Source: Sclerodactyla briareus (taxonomy: Eukaryota; Echinodermata; Holothuroidea; Dendrochirotida; Sclerodactylidae). Taken from it: 64,000 bases of DNA. The stretch is from positions 310,001 to 374,000 of the forward strand of contig JAODTK010000467.1 of the NCBI GenBank assembly GCA_026419785.1, read 5' to 3'. Under the pieces are notes generated by a model that worked only from the letters and a program-made list of their open reading frames with translations, had not been told where the DNA came from and searched no databases. Below, piece after piece: positions 34,456-45,745 of this stretch. The position numbers and the translations under genes were made by a program. The first letter of the stretch is position 1, and each line of letters begins with the position of its first letter.

Positions 34456-34905
34456 CTTGTCTTGAACCCGAGGAACGTGAATGATAGCTTCTACTGTGGG
34501 ATCTGCATCCATACCTGAACAATGCTCTGAAAGTTGATACATTCCGACATGGGCACCAATTGGTACCCACTATAGGGGGTAGCGAAGCTACTATTTCGTA
34601 TATGTAATTTCAGTAGCGTAAGCGTCCACCTGTAGGGGAATTGGAGAAAAATAGACAGTGAAACGGGAAGGCCGGACATCTGTAAGTGATGAAAAGCTCA
34701 TGGCTCAACCGGTTTCGAACTGCGGAAATTTTTCTTCACGTGCAAGCGCCCCACCAATTGAGTTATGAAGCCAACTGGTGTCGAACCCGAGGATCATGAT
34801 TTCTTTCACCGTGGGAACTGCATCTATACTCGAACAATGCTAGTTCTATTAGTGATTCACTATTCCCGCTCCAGAGATCAAATGTGATACATTCCGATCT
34901 GAGAG
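34456..34905 (-). repeat. Direct repeat pair flanking a tRNA-like SINE head
   Basis: 34456-34553 and 34789-34905 are diverged direct copies. Both have GAACCCGAGGA, a C.CTGTGGGA or C.CCGTGGGA block with TGCATC.ATAC, TGAACAATGCT or CGAACAATGCT, and TGATACATTCCGA. Between them, on the minus strand (about 34773 to 34700), is a tRNA-like sequence with AACTCAATTGGTGGGGCGCT (A-box region) and AGTTCGAAACC (B box). This suggests two tandem copies of a minus-strand SINE-like repeat. Confidence 0.5.
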
Positions 34906-34959
34906 AGGGGTCGCTCCTGAGAAAATTGTGAAGTTGGTATATTGGCCAAATTTAGCTTT

Positions 34960-35190
34960 TTAACACGATAACTCGACTCCACTTGAACTCATACCTGGTG
35001 TGTGGGAGTACATGATTCTGAATGATTCGGGGTCAGATCAAAGGTCACGTGGAGTCAGAGCCTGGATATATTGTTACTACGTCCAGAACAAGTCCCGAAT
35101 GCCCGGCCCAAAGTTCAAACTTGGTAAGTATATTGCATATTATACAAGATAACTTTACCTGGATGGTTGAAGGTGTTGGTTATAATAGTT
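34960..35190 (+). repeat. Degenerate GGTCAAAGGTCA-type repeat
   Basis: The phrases AACACGATAACTCGACTCC, TTGAACTCATACCTGGT, GGGGTCAGATCAAAGGTCAC and AACTTGGTAAGTATATTGC are the usual pieces of the dispersed TCAAAGGTCA repeats common in marine invertebrates. The GTAAGT here belongs to the repeat and is not taken as a donor. Confidence 0.45.
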
Positions 35191-36150
35191 TAGTTATGCA
35201 GCATTTACATGCGCCGTCTATCTAGCGAGCTAATTCGAATTCCAGCTGCTAACGTAACGCGTTCTATGAACAAAAAGTTCTATAACAGAGTTTCTTTTTT
35301 CAACAGAATCCTGATAACACGTTTTTTTTAACAGTGAGTTCTGATCGTAGATTCAGATTCTGGGAGCTGCCCTGTCAAAAGCAATTGCCATGAGTAGAGG
35401 GGACCTGTAGCCAATCAAGAATGATTTATCACGGGACCATAGTTACTAAACTATTGATGTACTCAGGAGCGCTGCTATTAGTGGCCTTACAGGTTAGGAG
35501 AGCAATCTGTAGTCGATACGCTCGCGAATGGGAACCTTCTTATTTTGGGTGCTATTTCATATTGTTATCAAACATAACCCCTGGATTGCATGCGCTGGTG
35601 GCAGAAAGTACCAAGTAATAAAAGTAAGACAAGTGAATGAAGTAAACAAACATTTAGCTTGGCCAGAGGTGGGAATCAGTCAAGAACATCACTGATCCTT
35701 CCGACCTAAAATGTGTTTTTAGGGACGAGAGTATGCTGCGTTCATTATTATTGTCCTCTCCGTAGATTTCTTCACAACAATAGGCTGATTGAACTAGACG
35801 ATGGCATTTTTGCCGGTATACCTTTCAGCACCATGTAAAGTAGAGTTATGGATGACATGACATAGTCAGTACTTCGTCCAAACTATTAAAACTAAAATGT
35901 GAAATGCAGTGGTCGTTATCTCAGGGGCATTATGTGTAGATTTAGTTGCACTAATAATTACCTTTTTGTCACTAGTTACAATGTATCGTTCATTAAGGCT
36001 ACTATTAGTTTGGATTCATTAATTAACTAATTAATCAATAAATAATTATTTAATTAATTGATAAATAAATAAATAAATAAATTCATTGTTTCATTTATTT
36101 ATTCATTCATTCCGCTTTCCGGTCAGTATCGATAATAATCCTAATAAATA
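35191..36150. other. No gene seen; AT-rich low complexity at the end
   Basis: Unique sequence up to about 35990, then TTAATTAA/ATAAATAA low-complexity sequence (35995-36115). The latter may be the 3' tail region of the minus-strand LINE that follows. Confidence 0.35.
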
Positions 36151-37330
36151 AACCTGGACTTGAAGTACAACAACAATAACAACACAATAATAAATAATGG
36201 AAAGCAAGGACAACCTGAGAAACAAGAGCTTGTTCAAAGCAGGTTCACCAATAAAATAATGAAATATAAACTACCACCCCCGCCCTCCTCTCGCCTACCA
36301 TTTCGGACCACTGATGACATGAATAATCAACTATATACGAAACGGAGTTTTACCCAACAATATTTATTAATTTGGCAATTTTCAGTAAGTTGATAAAAAT
36401 TGAATTCATTTATTACAGTATAGTCAAGATAATTCCAAAAGTGAGCTCCAGGTACCCCCACTGACCTCGTGTTGTTGAATGACAATCGGGGGTAATCTTG
36501 ATGAATTCCAGTAGATTGCAGGATTAATAGACTATTCAAATGAACATTATTAGCATTCCCCCGGCGAAGGTTACTATACGAGAGATGGGGATGGACCAAG
36601 GTACAATTATAATGATAACTGTACTTAACGAGGAACATGGAAACGGATTTTATGGAGGAGTTCAGTGGTTTAGAGATATTACTACAAATGTTATCAATGT
36701 GGTTTTTTTCAGTTCATGCATTGATCCAGTGTCACGCCAAGGAATTTGACATGGTCAGCTTCTCTAATGGTAGTATTATTCAAAATGGGAGTGACAAGTA
36801 CGAAAAAAAAAAAAAAAAACGGATTAGTCTTTTTAACATTCACGACAACTCATTAGAGGCAAACCAGTAGAAATCATACTGAGTTCCCTATCCCAAATAT
36901 CCCAGTACCAGTGGGATATGTTTACTCCTGTGAAGAATGCTAATGTCACACGCGAAAAAAGAAGAAAGAGCAGAAAAGATAAAATTTCAAAATAGTGAAA
37001 CGTTTGTATGTCGTTCAATGTTAAAGGAAACCAGAGGGGTCCCAAAATAGATCTTTTGGGAACACCACATGTGATATAACGAAAGGTTAAGGCGCGTTTA
37101 TCAAATAAATTCTTCACAAACAAACTGGTCAACACGCAAATAGGATAAATGCTTCCTGGGGGGCATTTCTCCGGCAATTTCAGTTGAAATGATTACATAA
37201 TAATAGTATTGGTTGAAAGAAGTTGTTTTAGAGGGAAATTGTCCACATTAATTAGGAACATTGCTCATACTGAGAAAGCATGTTGTCATTTTCCACGGAA
37301 TTGATCGATTGATTTTTCATTAGCGGAACT
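36150..37330 (-). mobile_element. LINE fragment (RT domain to C-terminus), dead
   Basis: Read from 37330 downward on the minus strand, the reverse-transcriptase order is preserved across frame changes: a YYY-type finger segment near 37200, ITCGVPKRSILGPLWF (about 37028-37075; the family has GVPQGS.LGPLLF), VKFLGVTLDQCMN (36712-36752) and HPHLSYSNLRRGNANNVHLN (about 36530-36590). Stops, frameshifts and a poly-A insertion (36802-36819) kill it. The order and motifs fit the L2/CR1 group. It is antisense within the 21.7 kb LRR-gene intron. Confidence 0.7.
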
Positions 37331-37583
37331 CGCATTACCTTTCAACATCTATATAACATTTCGCACGGATACATGCGATATCGTACCATGACCGATTGAC
37401 TCCTTTAAGAGCGTTGGCCCGTATGCCAACTGAACCATGTCACTACTGCTCCAATTCAAAGTTCGGTTGCTTGTTTGCAGAAAATCCTCGGGGTCAGTGT
37501 TAGTTTTGTTTTGGAGCCCTGTTTAACGTTGACCGAGACACATATCACCTAAGTTCACCTCATTTTCTTCTATTTCTTTGTAG

Positions 37584-37652
37584 TATTCTGCTTAACAACA
37601 ACTTGAGGAATATTTCCAATGATTGGTTTGAAAACAACAGCAGTTCTTCTGT
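37584..37652 (+). CDS. Leucine-rich-repeat exon c (69 nt, phase 2/2)
   Basis: The acceptor TTCTTCTATTTCTTTGTAG precedes 37584 and the donor GTAAGTAATT follows 37652. In phase 2 it codes ILLNNNLRNISNDWFENN followed by serines and valine, a recognisable LRR (L-x-L-x-N-N-x-L-x-x-I) with a slightly short, Ser-rich end. At 69 nt it keeps frame. It lies 21.7 kb downstream of exon b; whether further repeat exons lie in between could not be seen. Same strand and same phase as exons a, b and d, so one gene is the simplest reading. Confidence 0.75.
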
Positions 37653-38267
37653 GTAAGTAATTGTTTTGTGTTTTGAATTAGAAGAGTTCCGGGTTCAGTA
37701 GTTTTGCTCGGGTTCAGTGACGTGATGTATAAACGTCAAACTATCACTATCGATAGAGAGATATACGCGGGAAGTCGTTCTGTATTCCATTCCAAGCCTG
37801 TAAAATCATTAAGCATTCCTAATCGAAATGAAACATGACGACGCTGGAAGCACACCAAAGATACGACGAGTTACTGCTAACTATGATGCAAAAACAGCTT
37901 TCACCCGAGGAACGTTTCACATCCGCATAGTTAACTGGACGCATTTTACTCTGGAGTTGTTCTGGGATTTTTTTTCTTGAAAAACATCAGTATTATAGTT
38001 ATATTCATATCCATTCACTCAAAAGACCCAAACGAGGAGCCATGTTCTAAACAGGGACGAGCCAGTGACATATGTGCCGGTATCATATTCATATAGATGT
38101 CTACGGTTAGATCGAGTATCCATGGGCTTTACCAGCAATGTTGTTTATATGAGTTTACGTAGAAATATTTCAACCAGTTCGAAAGGAGTATTGTAAATTA
38201 ACGTACTTATTTGAACAACTTATTCTCTCACTATTGATATTACTAATCTTTGTATACTTAATTGCAG

Positions 38268-38339
38268 GCACATATATAACAACCCGGTACAGAGCATCTC
38301 CAGCAGAGCATTGGAAGGATTTACAACCAGTATGTCACT
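38268..38339 (+). CDS. Leucine-rich-repeat exon d (72 nt, phase 2/2)
   Basis: The acceptor TTGTATACTTAATTGCAG precedes and the donor GTGAGCATT follows this exactly 72-nt exon. Joined to exon c (whose last bases GT plus the first base G make a Val codon) it codes HIYNNPVQSISSRALEGF followed by TTSMS and the first two bases of a leucine codon. This is an LRR with the N-x-x-x-x-I spacing and F at the usual position. The intron between c and d is 615 nt. Downstream exons are expected after the LINE at 38420-42000 but were not found in the window. Confidence 0.8.
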
Positions 38340-38419
38340 GTGAGCATTGAACGCATCATGTTTTATTATCACTTCACACTATATATAGCAACTTATCTCT
38401 CACGAAATAAGGTTGACAC

Positions 38420-41400
38420 TTACACAGTTTAGTTCAGTTTAGTTAGTTTAGTTTTGTTTAGTGAAAAAGGGTCAGGAAGGACAAAATCCTCATGAGCGAC
38501 CCGACGCCACAAACATCCCAAAAAGAGAAGAAACCCCAGAGGTTTTTACAAAGAATTCGGCCAAAGTACTTGAAAAATAAATCAAGACGTTCGTGAATGC
38601 ATTCACACTCTTAGACAGAACAACATCTTCAGGGAGGTTATTCCACTCATAAATAACTCTTTGGGAGGAGAAATAGGAGAACTATTCGATGTCCAATGAA
38701 GGGGCAATGACCCCTATTGATGATAACTTTGGGAAACTCAAAGAAATAGTGGAAGGAAAGGCCCTCGAAACCATGAACAATTTTAAAAACCTGAATCAAA
38801 TCACCACGAATTCGTCTCAGTTCCATCAAAGTTAGACGAGACACCTTAATCTCTCTCGTAAGGTAAATCTCTAAGAGATTGAATTAATCTAGTGGCCATC
38901 CGATGAACGTGTTCAATTACTGTTGTCTTTCGAGAAATACGGATTCCATATTCAGACAGAATAAATCCAGGGGAGGTTCAACCAGCTGCTTAAACAAGCC
39001 TGACAACAATATCTTAATCAAGGAAACTGAAGTGACGTGTCTAATCAAGCCAAGAATCCAGTTACCTTCCTCGCAGTTTCCGAATACTGCTCAAAAGGTT
39101 TCAAAGAAGAATCGAAATGAACACCGAGATCCTTTTCTGAATTCACCTGATGAATATCTTGCCCATTTAACTTGAAAAGAGCGCTGCGATTGTGGGAACT
39201 AGCATGCATAACTTTGCCCTTCCGCAGGTGAAAAACATTTTCGAAAGACCATTTGAAGATTATATCAAGATCTCATTGGAGAATTGCAACATCATCGTTC
39301 GAAGTAACCTCCCGATACAACTTGGTATCGTCTGCAAACTTTTTAACTTGGAATGCACCGAATCTTCCAGATCGAATATATGCCAGAAGAAGTAAAGGCA
39401 AGAACCGATCCATGGGTGAAACACCACTAGTGACATTTGCCAAGGAGACGAACGCCCATTGATGACAACCCGTTGTTCCTATTGAGAAGTCACTGACGAA
39501 TTCCACTCTGAGGACATTCCCTAATGCACAAAACTTTTCCATTAAGCAAGAGACGCTTCATGAGGAAACCGTATCAAAGCTTTTTGACGTCTAGAAATTA
39601 TATCAACAAGCACTGCCGTGTCAACTGCACTAGGAACATCTTCCACAAATTCTAAGGATTCGTCAAAACACGAAACAAATTTTCCCTGAACCATGCTGAG
39701 AACCCCGAATTAGACTATACTCATCGAAACAACTTCGACAATATGATCTCGAATGATGATTCAACACTTGAATACAACACTGGTAAGAGTCACTGGCCTG
39801 TAATTACAAGGAAGAGACCGGCCTTTCTTGAAAATTGGAGAAGCATTGCCTCCTCCAATCATCGGAACAACACTTCTTGCAAGGTTTATTGGAAAGGATT
39901 GCTATGGAACAGACAACTGGTCAGCAAAGATTTCAACACGAAGGGGGAAAAATCCATCGGGACCAGGAGCCTTACCACTTTTGAGCTTATGCAGTGTCTC
40001 TTTCTCGATCAGGCGAAAAACACTATTTACCAATCGTATATGAGGCACACCTACACACAAGGACATTGAAATTATCCAAGTTTTACTGAGTGAATATCGA
40101 CGAAAAATAATTAAGAACGTCCCATCTCCTGAATATTGATGTTGGATACTGATACGGCACTAAACAGTGGACCCAATGCTGTCTTCACTCTGCTTCCCCC
40201 AACATAAGAGAAAAACGCACAAGGATTATCCTTTAATAGAGGCAATCTGCCTCTCGAAATCGAGCTTAGCACCTGAAACTAAAAACGCTTGACGGCCTAT
40301 GTGAACTTTGAAACGATCTAAATCAGACAAAGAACCAGTAGAACGATAAAGTCGCCAAAGAGGTCTCTTACGTTTAACGGCCAGAAAACACCTCCTTTTC
40401 ATCCAAGAAGGACTTTTGTTCTTAGTGGAGTTTTTTCCAAGGAACGTAAACAGTAAACTTTCATTAACTCGTTAACTTTACCAATGAAACCCTTCCTGAG
40501 GCAACCAATCCACATTACTAAAAAACCCAGAACTTCCAACCAGATCGGCCCTCGAGAAACAAGAACGAGCTCAACATTCTTTGAATATTGACAGAACAAG
40601 ACACATCGGAAGCGATAATATCGTAATCACTTTGCACCAAGCTTACCAAAACTCTCCACATTATCCACGGAACCTGATCGCTACTCAGAACAAATCGACA
40701 ATATTATGCTCTCTGTAGAAAAATGAAAATGCTGCGAAAGGAAACAATCTTGAGTGACATTGTAGAAAGGCAAAACATTGCCCACCACCACTACCCTCAG
40801 ACCAGAAATATCGGATAATTAGAATCACCTAATAATTCGTACGCTTACCGGAAACTTTGAAAAGCATTTCAAAAAGAAGCGAGTTAGTGCTTTCAGAGCT
40901 GTTGGGAGAACGATATACAACACCGACTATGAAGGATCTGGGAATGCCTGAAGTGTTGGACGGAATTTCACACCAAAACGAATGGACGAAAACTAACACC
41001 AAGATGAGCTCTCAAATTCTGTTCAAGTCAGACCTCACATAAAACGAACCCCACCCCCAATGCCACGGAGAGTATCTGTCCGATCTTGCTATAAGCAACA
41101 AAAACCTGGACGTGAACGTCGGCTGAGGAAATTTCACTGCTTAGCCAAGACTTGATTTCAAGTACGTCAGCTCCGTTCCGGACCAAAATTCGGAATCATC
41201 AAATTTATTTCATAATTACTTTTGAACATTAGCGCAGAAAAATGCAGCTTGCTTATATGCCTGTCGTAAAATAAGCATATAGCTTGCCCGAACCTAGTAT
41301 CACTGCGAGATACTATTTAAAGCCCTGTCAGTAGTGGAACCTGTTACCCTCGCTCCCGAACCTAGTTCAACAACCATTCCACACAGAAATAACAAGCTTT

Positions 41401-42000
41401 CCCAACACAGTAAGCCCCCGGATCATGAGGTGGAGACCCATACTTACGAAAAAAATCCCTCCATCCCCAGAAAAACGACACGTCCACAGACTGCATTTTC
41501 TGCCTAGCGCACTCCAACCCCAACCACATGTTAAGCCGGCTATATTTTTAACAGCAACCCGACCGTCAAACCTGGGGAGGATACCACACGCAACTTTAGA
41601 CCTAGTAGACTTCAGTGTGAAAGCAGCATTTCTTTAACTCGGGATCTAAGGACATCTGGCAGTCCCCCGGAGGTTATAGTCCCTATTTCAACAAACCACC
41701 ACTTCTTCGTCCACCACAATCCTGTGAACCCTCGCACTTATGCCCTCCACCCTTCCACCCGGAAGGCAAACACGCATACGCTTCGGCTTATCTACCCGAC
41801 TGAACTCCCGATCAACTTACCGGACAATCGAGTCCCCAACTAGCAAACCTTCCATTTAACCTTACCTTCCCCCACCGTTCACCTTCACCGCACCCGCGGT
41901 TCAGCTTGAACCTCCTGCCTCTTTTATTCCCCACACTCTCCCCCCACGGACAATCATCCGAACCTGACCCACCCTGCACGGCTCCTCAACCGCCAGCACA
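38420..42000 (-). mobile_element. CR1-like LINE, nearly full-length but decayed
   Basis: Minus strand, in order from 42000 down. ORF1 shows an SGNH/esterase-like core: VGDSIVR (41821-41841), MRVCLPGG (about 41755-41786) and MGLHLM (about 41424-41441). The endonuclease shows VGVVYRSPNSSES (40888-40929) followed by a GD-type block. The reverse transcriptase shows KLKSGKAPGPDGFF (39940-39987), SPIFKKG (about 39820-39840), NYRPVTLTS (39780-39812) and the active-site FADDTKLYREV (39306-39340). The C-terminus reads TLMELRRIRGDLIQVFK (about 38785-38838). Many frameshifts and stops are present. A TTTAG-type repeat at 38421-38460 probably marks the 3' tail. It is antisense to the LRR gene, just after exon d. 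Confidence 0.85.
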
Positions 42001-42363
42001 CTAAAAATATCTATAAGCAAGAACGGGATCAAAGACACTAGTACACTATGACAACACGGAGACGCAGATAGAAAATACACTACAGCAGCAAGCCACTAAC
42101 GGAACAAATCAATTTACATTGACCATGCTACGACAAAGAATGTCAGAGGCTACTTGTGAGCGGCCCACGGGCAGAACAAAAGAATGAGACAAAACTGGAC
42201 AATAGGCTACGCAATACAAAAAGCACACTCAACGCTCACGCACCACAGAGGACATACAAACCTAGCAGTTTCCATTACATTGATTAAGAGTTTCAATGTA
42301 GATGCAAAGATATATCACTGTTTTTCCCCATTTCCTATATTTGGACTTTCAAATAAAGGAGCC

Positions 42364-42591
42364 TCACTGTAATGATGACCTGACATGCATCACTTTGAAG
42401 TTGAAAAATAAAACACTTTTTTTGCCAATTGCCAATATCATTGGAGATTGGCCGGCCACAACCCTTTCAACAACCTTGCAACAGGTTATTCGAGTCACTT
42501 CCCGACACGACTTGTGGTCGTCGTAATTTTCGGACTGGGCTTTCACAGGTTCTCGGAACCGTTTAAATGGGACGATAGAATGAGGAACCAA
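42364..42591 (-). CDS. Hypothetical ORF fragment, 75 codons
   Basis: The minus-strand frame codes a hydrophilic, helix-prone peptide (FKRFREPVKAQSENYDDHKS, then CREVTR, CCKVVERVV and SPMILAIGKK) with sensible amino-acid composition. It lies just upstream, in LINE orientation, of the CR1-like element, so it could be its 5' region or unrelated debris. No family was recognised. Confidence 0.25.
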   Translation of the reverse strand: MVPHSIVPFKRFREPVKAQSENYDDHKSCREVTRITCCKVVERVVAGQSPMILAIGKKSVLFFNFKVMHVRSSLQ

Positions 42592-42639
42592 GGATTTGAG
42601 AAAACCGTAAACTTCTGCCCGGAGGAGAACATTAACTGA

Positions 42640-44270
42640 TTATTGGAATGAAAAATCGCTGCGCCCCATTATGAAGCCATGAATGATAAAGCCACGAATT
42701 AGGAAGCCACGATTTACTTCGTGGACATTCCGGGGTACTCGACTCCCCAATTGACGTGGAAGAGACGTTTTTGGGCACCTTGCTTTCTAAAAGTCTTAGC
42801 CAGACTGGCACTGGGGTAAATTAGAATTAAATTGACAGCGTGCTCGGATCAACCACCGCTAATAATGTAATTGGACTGAACCACGATTCATCACAAAATA
42901 ACGACTATGTGCCATCACATGGTAATACCGACCATCAGATCTAGTAGGATTGTGATGTTATAAGCCACTGTGGAAGTCTAATTCTTAACACCCCATATCC
43001 CAATGGATAGTGGTTAAAAAACTGTGATTCAACTTTCATGATCATTCGATTATTTTGTAGAAGTGAATCTGCTTGGCCAATGAACGAAATATAAACCACC
43101 ACATGACCTTTGGCCTCACATAGATGAACATTTTAAACGTACTTTTAGTCAATAGTAAGATTCTGCGTCATGCAAACTGAGATCAGCAGCACCCGATAAA
43201 CACTTACCTGGTCATCATTGTGAAAACGTCATCTTAGCCATCAAATATTGAGAGGAGAGTAGCAATTTGAGGCCAGTTGTGATCAGAGGAGATACTGCTA
43301 ATAGACATGCACGATCACAAAAGGCTCACTCAACCCACTTGGCTGAGTTTGAGCCAGGAATGAAATGTTGATTTTTGCATGACGGCTAACATTCACATCT
43401 CCACAGCGTAGGAAAGCCTGGGATTCACATTCTACTCGGGGGTGGCGGGGGGGGGGGGGGGCGGGGGGGGGGGGGGGGGCCGTGGCTATATTGAGCTACA
43501 TGATTCTGTTGTTTAGGATTTCACGGTTCATATAATAAGTCAATTGGGTTCGAAGTTGAAAAACTCGTGAACACGATGAGCCCAGAAATAGTTGTTCTAC
43601 CCAAAGGCTTTGTATATGCAGTAGTGTTTTTTTATGAAGAGTACACGAACCTCATAATTGTCAGTGAAGATGGTGGTTCATTTCTGGGAAAAATTGAATA
43701 CTGTGAACAATTGTACTTCGCCTGGATAGATGAAAACTCATACTTTGATATGTGGATCCACCCCTGAGACGTACACGGTTCCCCTGTTTCGTGGTCAGGT
43801 CAAATGTCATTACTGGTTATTAGGGGTTCTCCAAATAAGTTACATGTTCCCCTTGTTTTAGAGGACAGGTCAGGTGAACGTTCATCTGAGGTCAACGGTT
43901 GATACCTGCGCCAATCCAACATGAGATCGTCAATATTGTCCAGTTTTCTGGTTTGGCAGTGACCTGCTGCTGCCCTCAATCACCGAAGTTATCGGTGTGT
44001 TTGGTTTACATGAGACTGTGCTCAGCCCGGCATTTCTATCCCATAGAGCTTGTCGAGTTCCCGCAAAGAGAGGATCACAGCAAACTAACAACATCTCGCG
44101 CACGGCAGATTGGCCGTATGACAGGCTTTGTACGGGCAATCAGTCACACAAATCAACCGACTACTTAAGATCACTTAAAAATACGTGCTTTTAATGACAT
44201 TTTCTGAGAAGGAAACAGGTCGGTTTAACGGTGATGGTAAAAATTTAGCCTCTGTACATGACCCGGGTAC
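42640..44270. other. No gene recognised; long G run at 43439-43480
   Basis: The G run is interrupted only by two C's and has strong G-quadruplex potential. It ends in GCCGTGGCTA, resembling the foldback end at 9833-9852. A 66-codon open frame at 43567-43767 (VYAVVFFYEEYTNLIIVSED core) has no known relative that I recognise. GGTCA words occur at 43790-43900. Confidence 0.35.
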
Positions 44271-44274
44271 ACTC

Positions 44275-45260
44275 ATTAGTCCGACACGTCGTCGTCCGCA
44301 CTTCGGCAGTCGACACGTCGTCAGGCGACAAGTCGTTACGTCCGACACGTCGCCTAGTCCGGAAACGTCGTCAGTCTGGACAAGTCGTTAGTCCGACACG
44401 TCGCTAGTCCGGACAAGTCGTTAGTCCGAAAATGCAGCACACACTGAATGTATAGGGAACAAAAAAAAACGAGTCGCTGTCCGACAAGTCGTCAGTCCGA
44501 CACGTCGTCAGTCCGAAAATACAGCACAAACTAACTGATAGGGGAACAAAAAAAAACGAGTCGCTAGTCCGACAAGTCGCAAGTCCGACACGTCGTCAGT
44601 CGGACAAGTCGTTAGCCGAAAGCCGCACACACTAACTGGATAGGGGAACAAAAAAACGAGTTCGCTAGTCCGACAAGTCGGTAGGCCGCACACGTCGTCA
44701 GTCGAAAATACAAACACACAATAATGTATATGGGAACAAAAAAACGAGTCGCTAGTCCGACAAGTCGGTGGTCCGACACGTCGTCAGTCCGAAATGACAG
44801 CACCCACTAATGTATAGGGGAACAAAAAAACGAGTCGCTAGCAGACAAGTCGTTTGTCCGACACGTCGTCAGTCCGAAAATACAGCACCACCCACTAACT
44901 GTATAGGGAACAAAAAAACAAGTCGCTAGTCCGACAAGTCGTTAGTCCGACACGTCGTCAGTCCGAAAATACAGCACACACGAACTGTATAGGGGAACAA
45001 AAAAACGAGTAGCTAGTCCGACAAGTCGCGAGTCCGACACGTCGTCAGTCCGGAAATACAGCACACACTAAATGTTAGTGGGAACAAAAAAACGAGTCGC
45101 AAGTCCGACAAGTTTAGTCCGACAAGTCGTCGTCCGAAAATACAGCACTATTTCGATTGACTTATCTGATCATATGCTTTGTAAGCGCAACTAAGCAGTT
45201 CGTTGATAGTGGGAAGTTATTACATTATTATCATTATCATTATCATTATTAAGATTAATA
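44275..45260 (+). mobile_element. Minisatellite-bearing retroposon-like element, copy A
   Basis: About nine units of roughly 88 bp fill 44281-45148. Each unit holds three ~16-bp subrepeats (GTCCGACAAGTCG, GTCCGACACGTCG, GTCCGAAAATACAGC) plus a GGGGAACAAAAAAACGAGTCG spacer; the spacer recurs near 44456, 44544, 44645, 44733, 44820, 44908, 44996 and 45082. The array ends in a unique tail (45150-45215, with GACTTATC, ATGCTTTGTAAGCGCAACTAAG and GATAGTG) and an (ATT/ATC)n tract (45222-45260). The tail resembles CR1/L2-type SINE/LINE 3' ends (GTAAGCGC...ATTATT). The same element occurs inverted at 50370-51210 and 56520-57200. Confidence 0.7.
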
Positions 45261-45416
45261 GTATTTTTTATAGTTAACAAGAAATAAATTGGAGGCCAAG
45301 TTTGTCGCTTGTTAAGGCGGAGGAGGATGCAATTTTCTAAGAGTTTCGATCTAGCGCATGCGATTAGGGAGAATGCAATTTTATTCTTGCCGAATAACCA
45401 CGATGCATGCGTGTGA

Positions 45417-45420
<4 letters not shown>

Positions 45421-45450
<30 letters not shown>
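45421..45450 (+). repeat. (GT)n microsatellite
   Basis: About fourteen clean GT/TG dinucleotides. Confidence 0.9.
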
Positions 45451-45452
<2 letters not shown>

Positions 45453-45634
45453 GTGTTGTGTAAAGCTTCCTCATGTCATTCGATAACTTAGGAACGCGAC
45501 TGCATACAAAGATCACATTTTGCGTTCGGGTTGCAAATATGACGAGAAACAAACCAGCCATTTGGTGTCATATGGGTCATGCAGAGGCTAAAAAAATCTC
45601 GACACGATGCCTGGCGGGGCGTAAGTGCGTATCG

Positions 45635-45745
45635 GTACACATAGGCGTAGATCGCGGGGCGGGAGTGGGGGTACATCCCCCATAATATTTGATGTGGGGA
45701 TGACCTATGTGATCATCCCCCAATGATAAGGCATGCATCTCCCAG
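45635..45745. mobile_element. Foldback/MITE-like remnant (CATAGGCGTAGATC end)
   Basis: CATAGGCGTAGATCGCGGGG at the left, then GGGGGTACATCCCCC and TGTGGGGATGA..TCATCCCCC inverted pairs, then GGCATGCATCTCCC. The layout (ATAGGCGT..ATC end, G-run/C-run interior) matches the foldback element at 20474-20702. Confidence 0.45.

Noticed and set aside
44281..45148. CRISPR-like array
   Set aside because: Units are continuous and diverged with no unique spacers, in an animal genome; it is a minisatellite.
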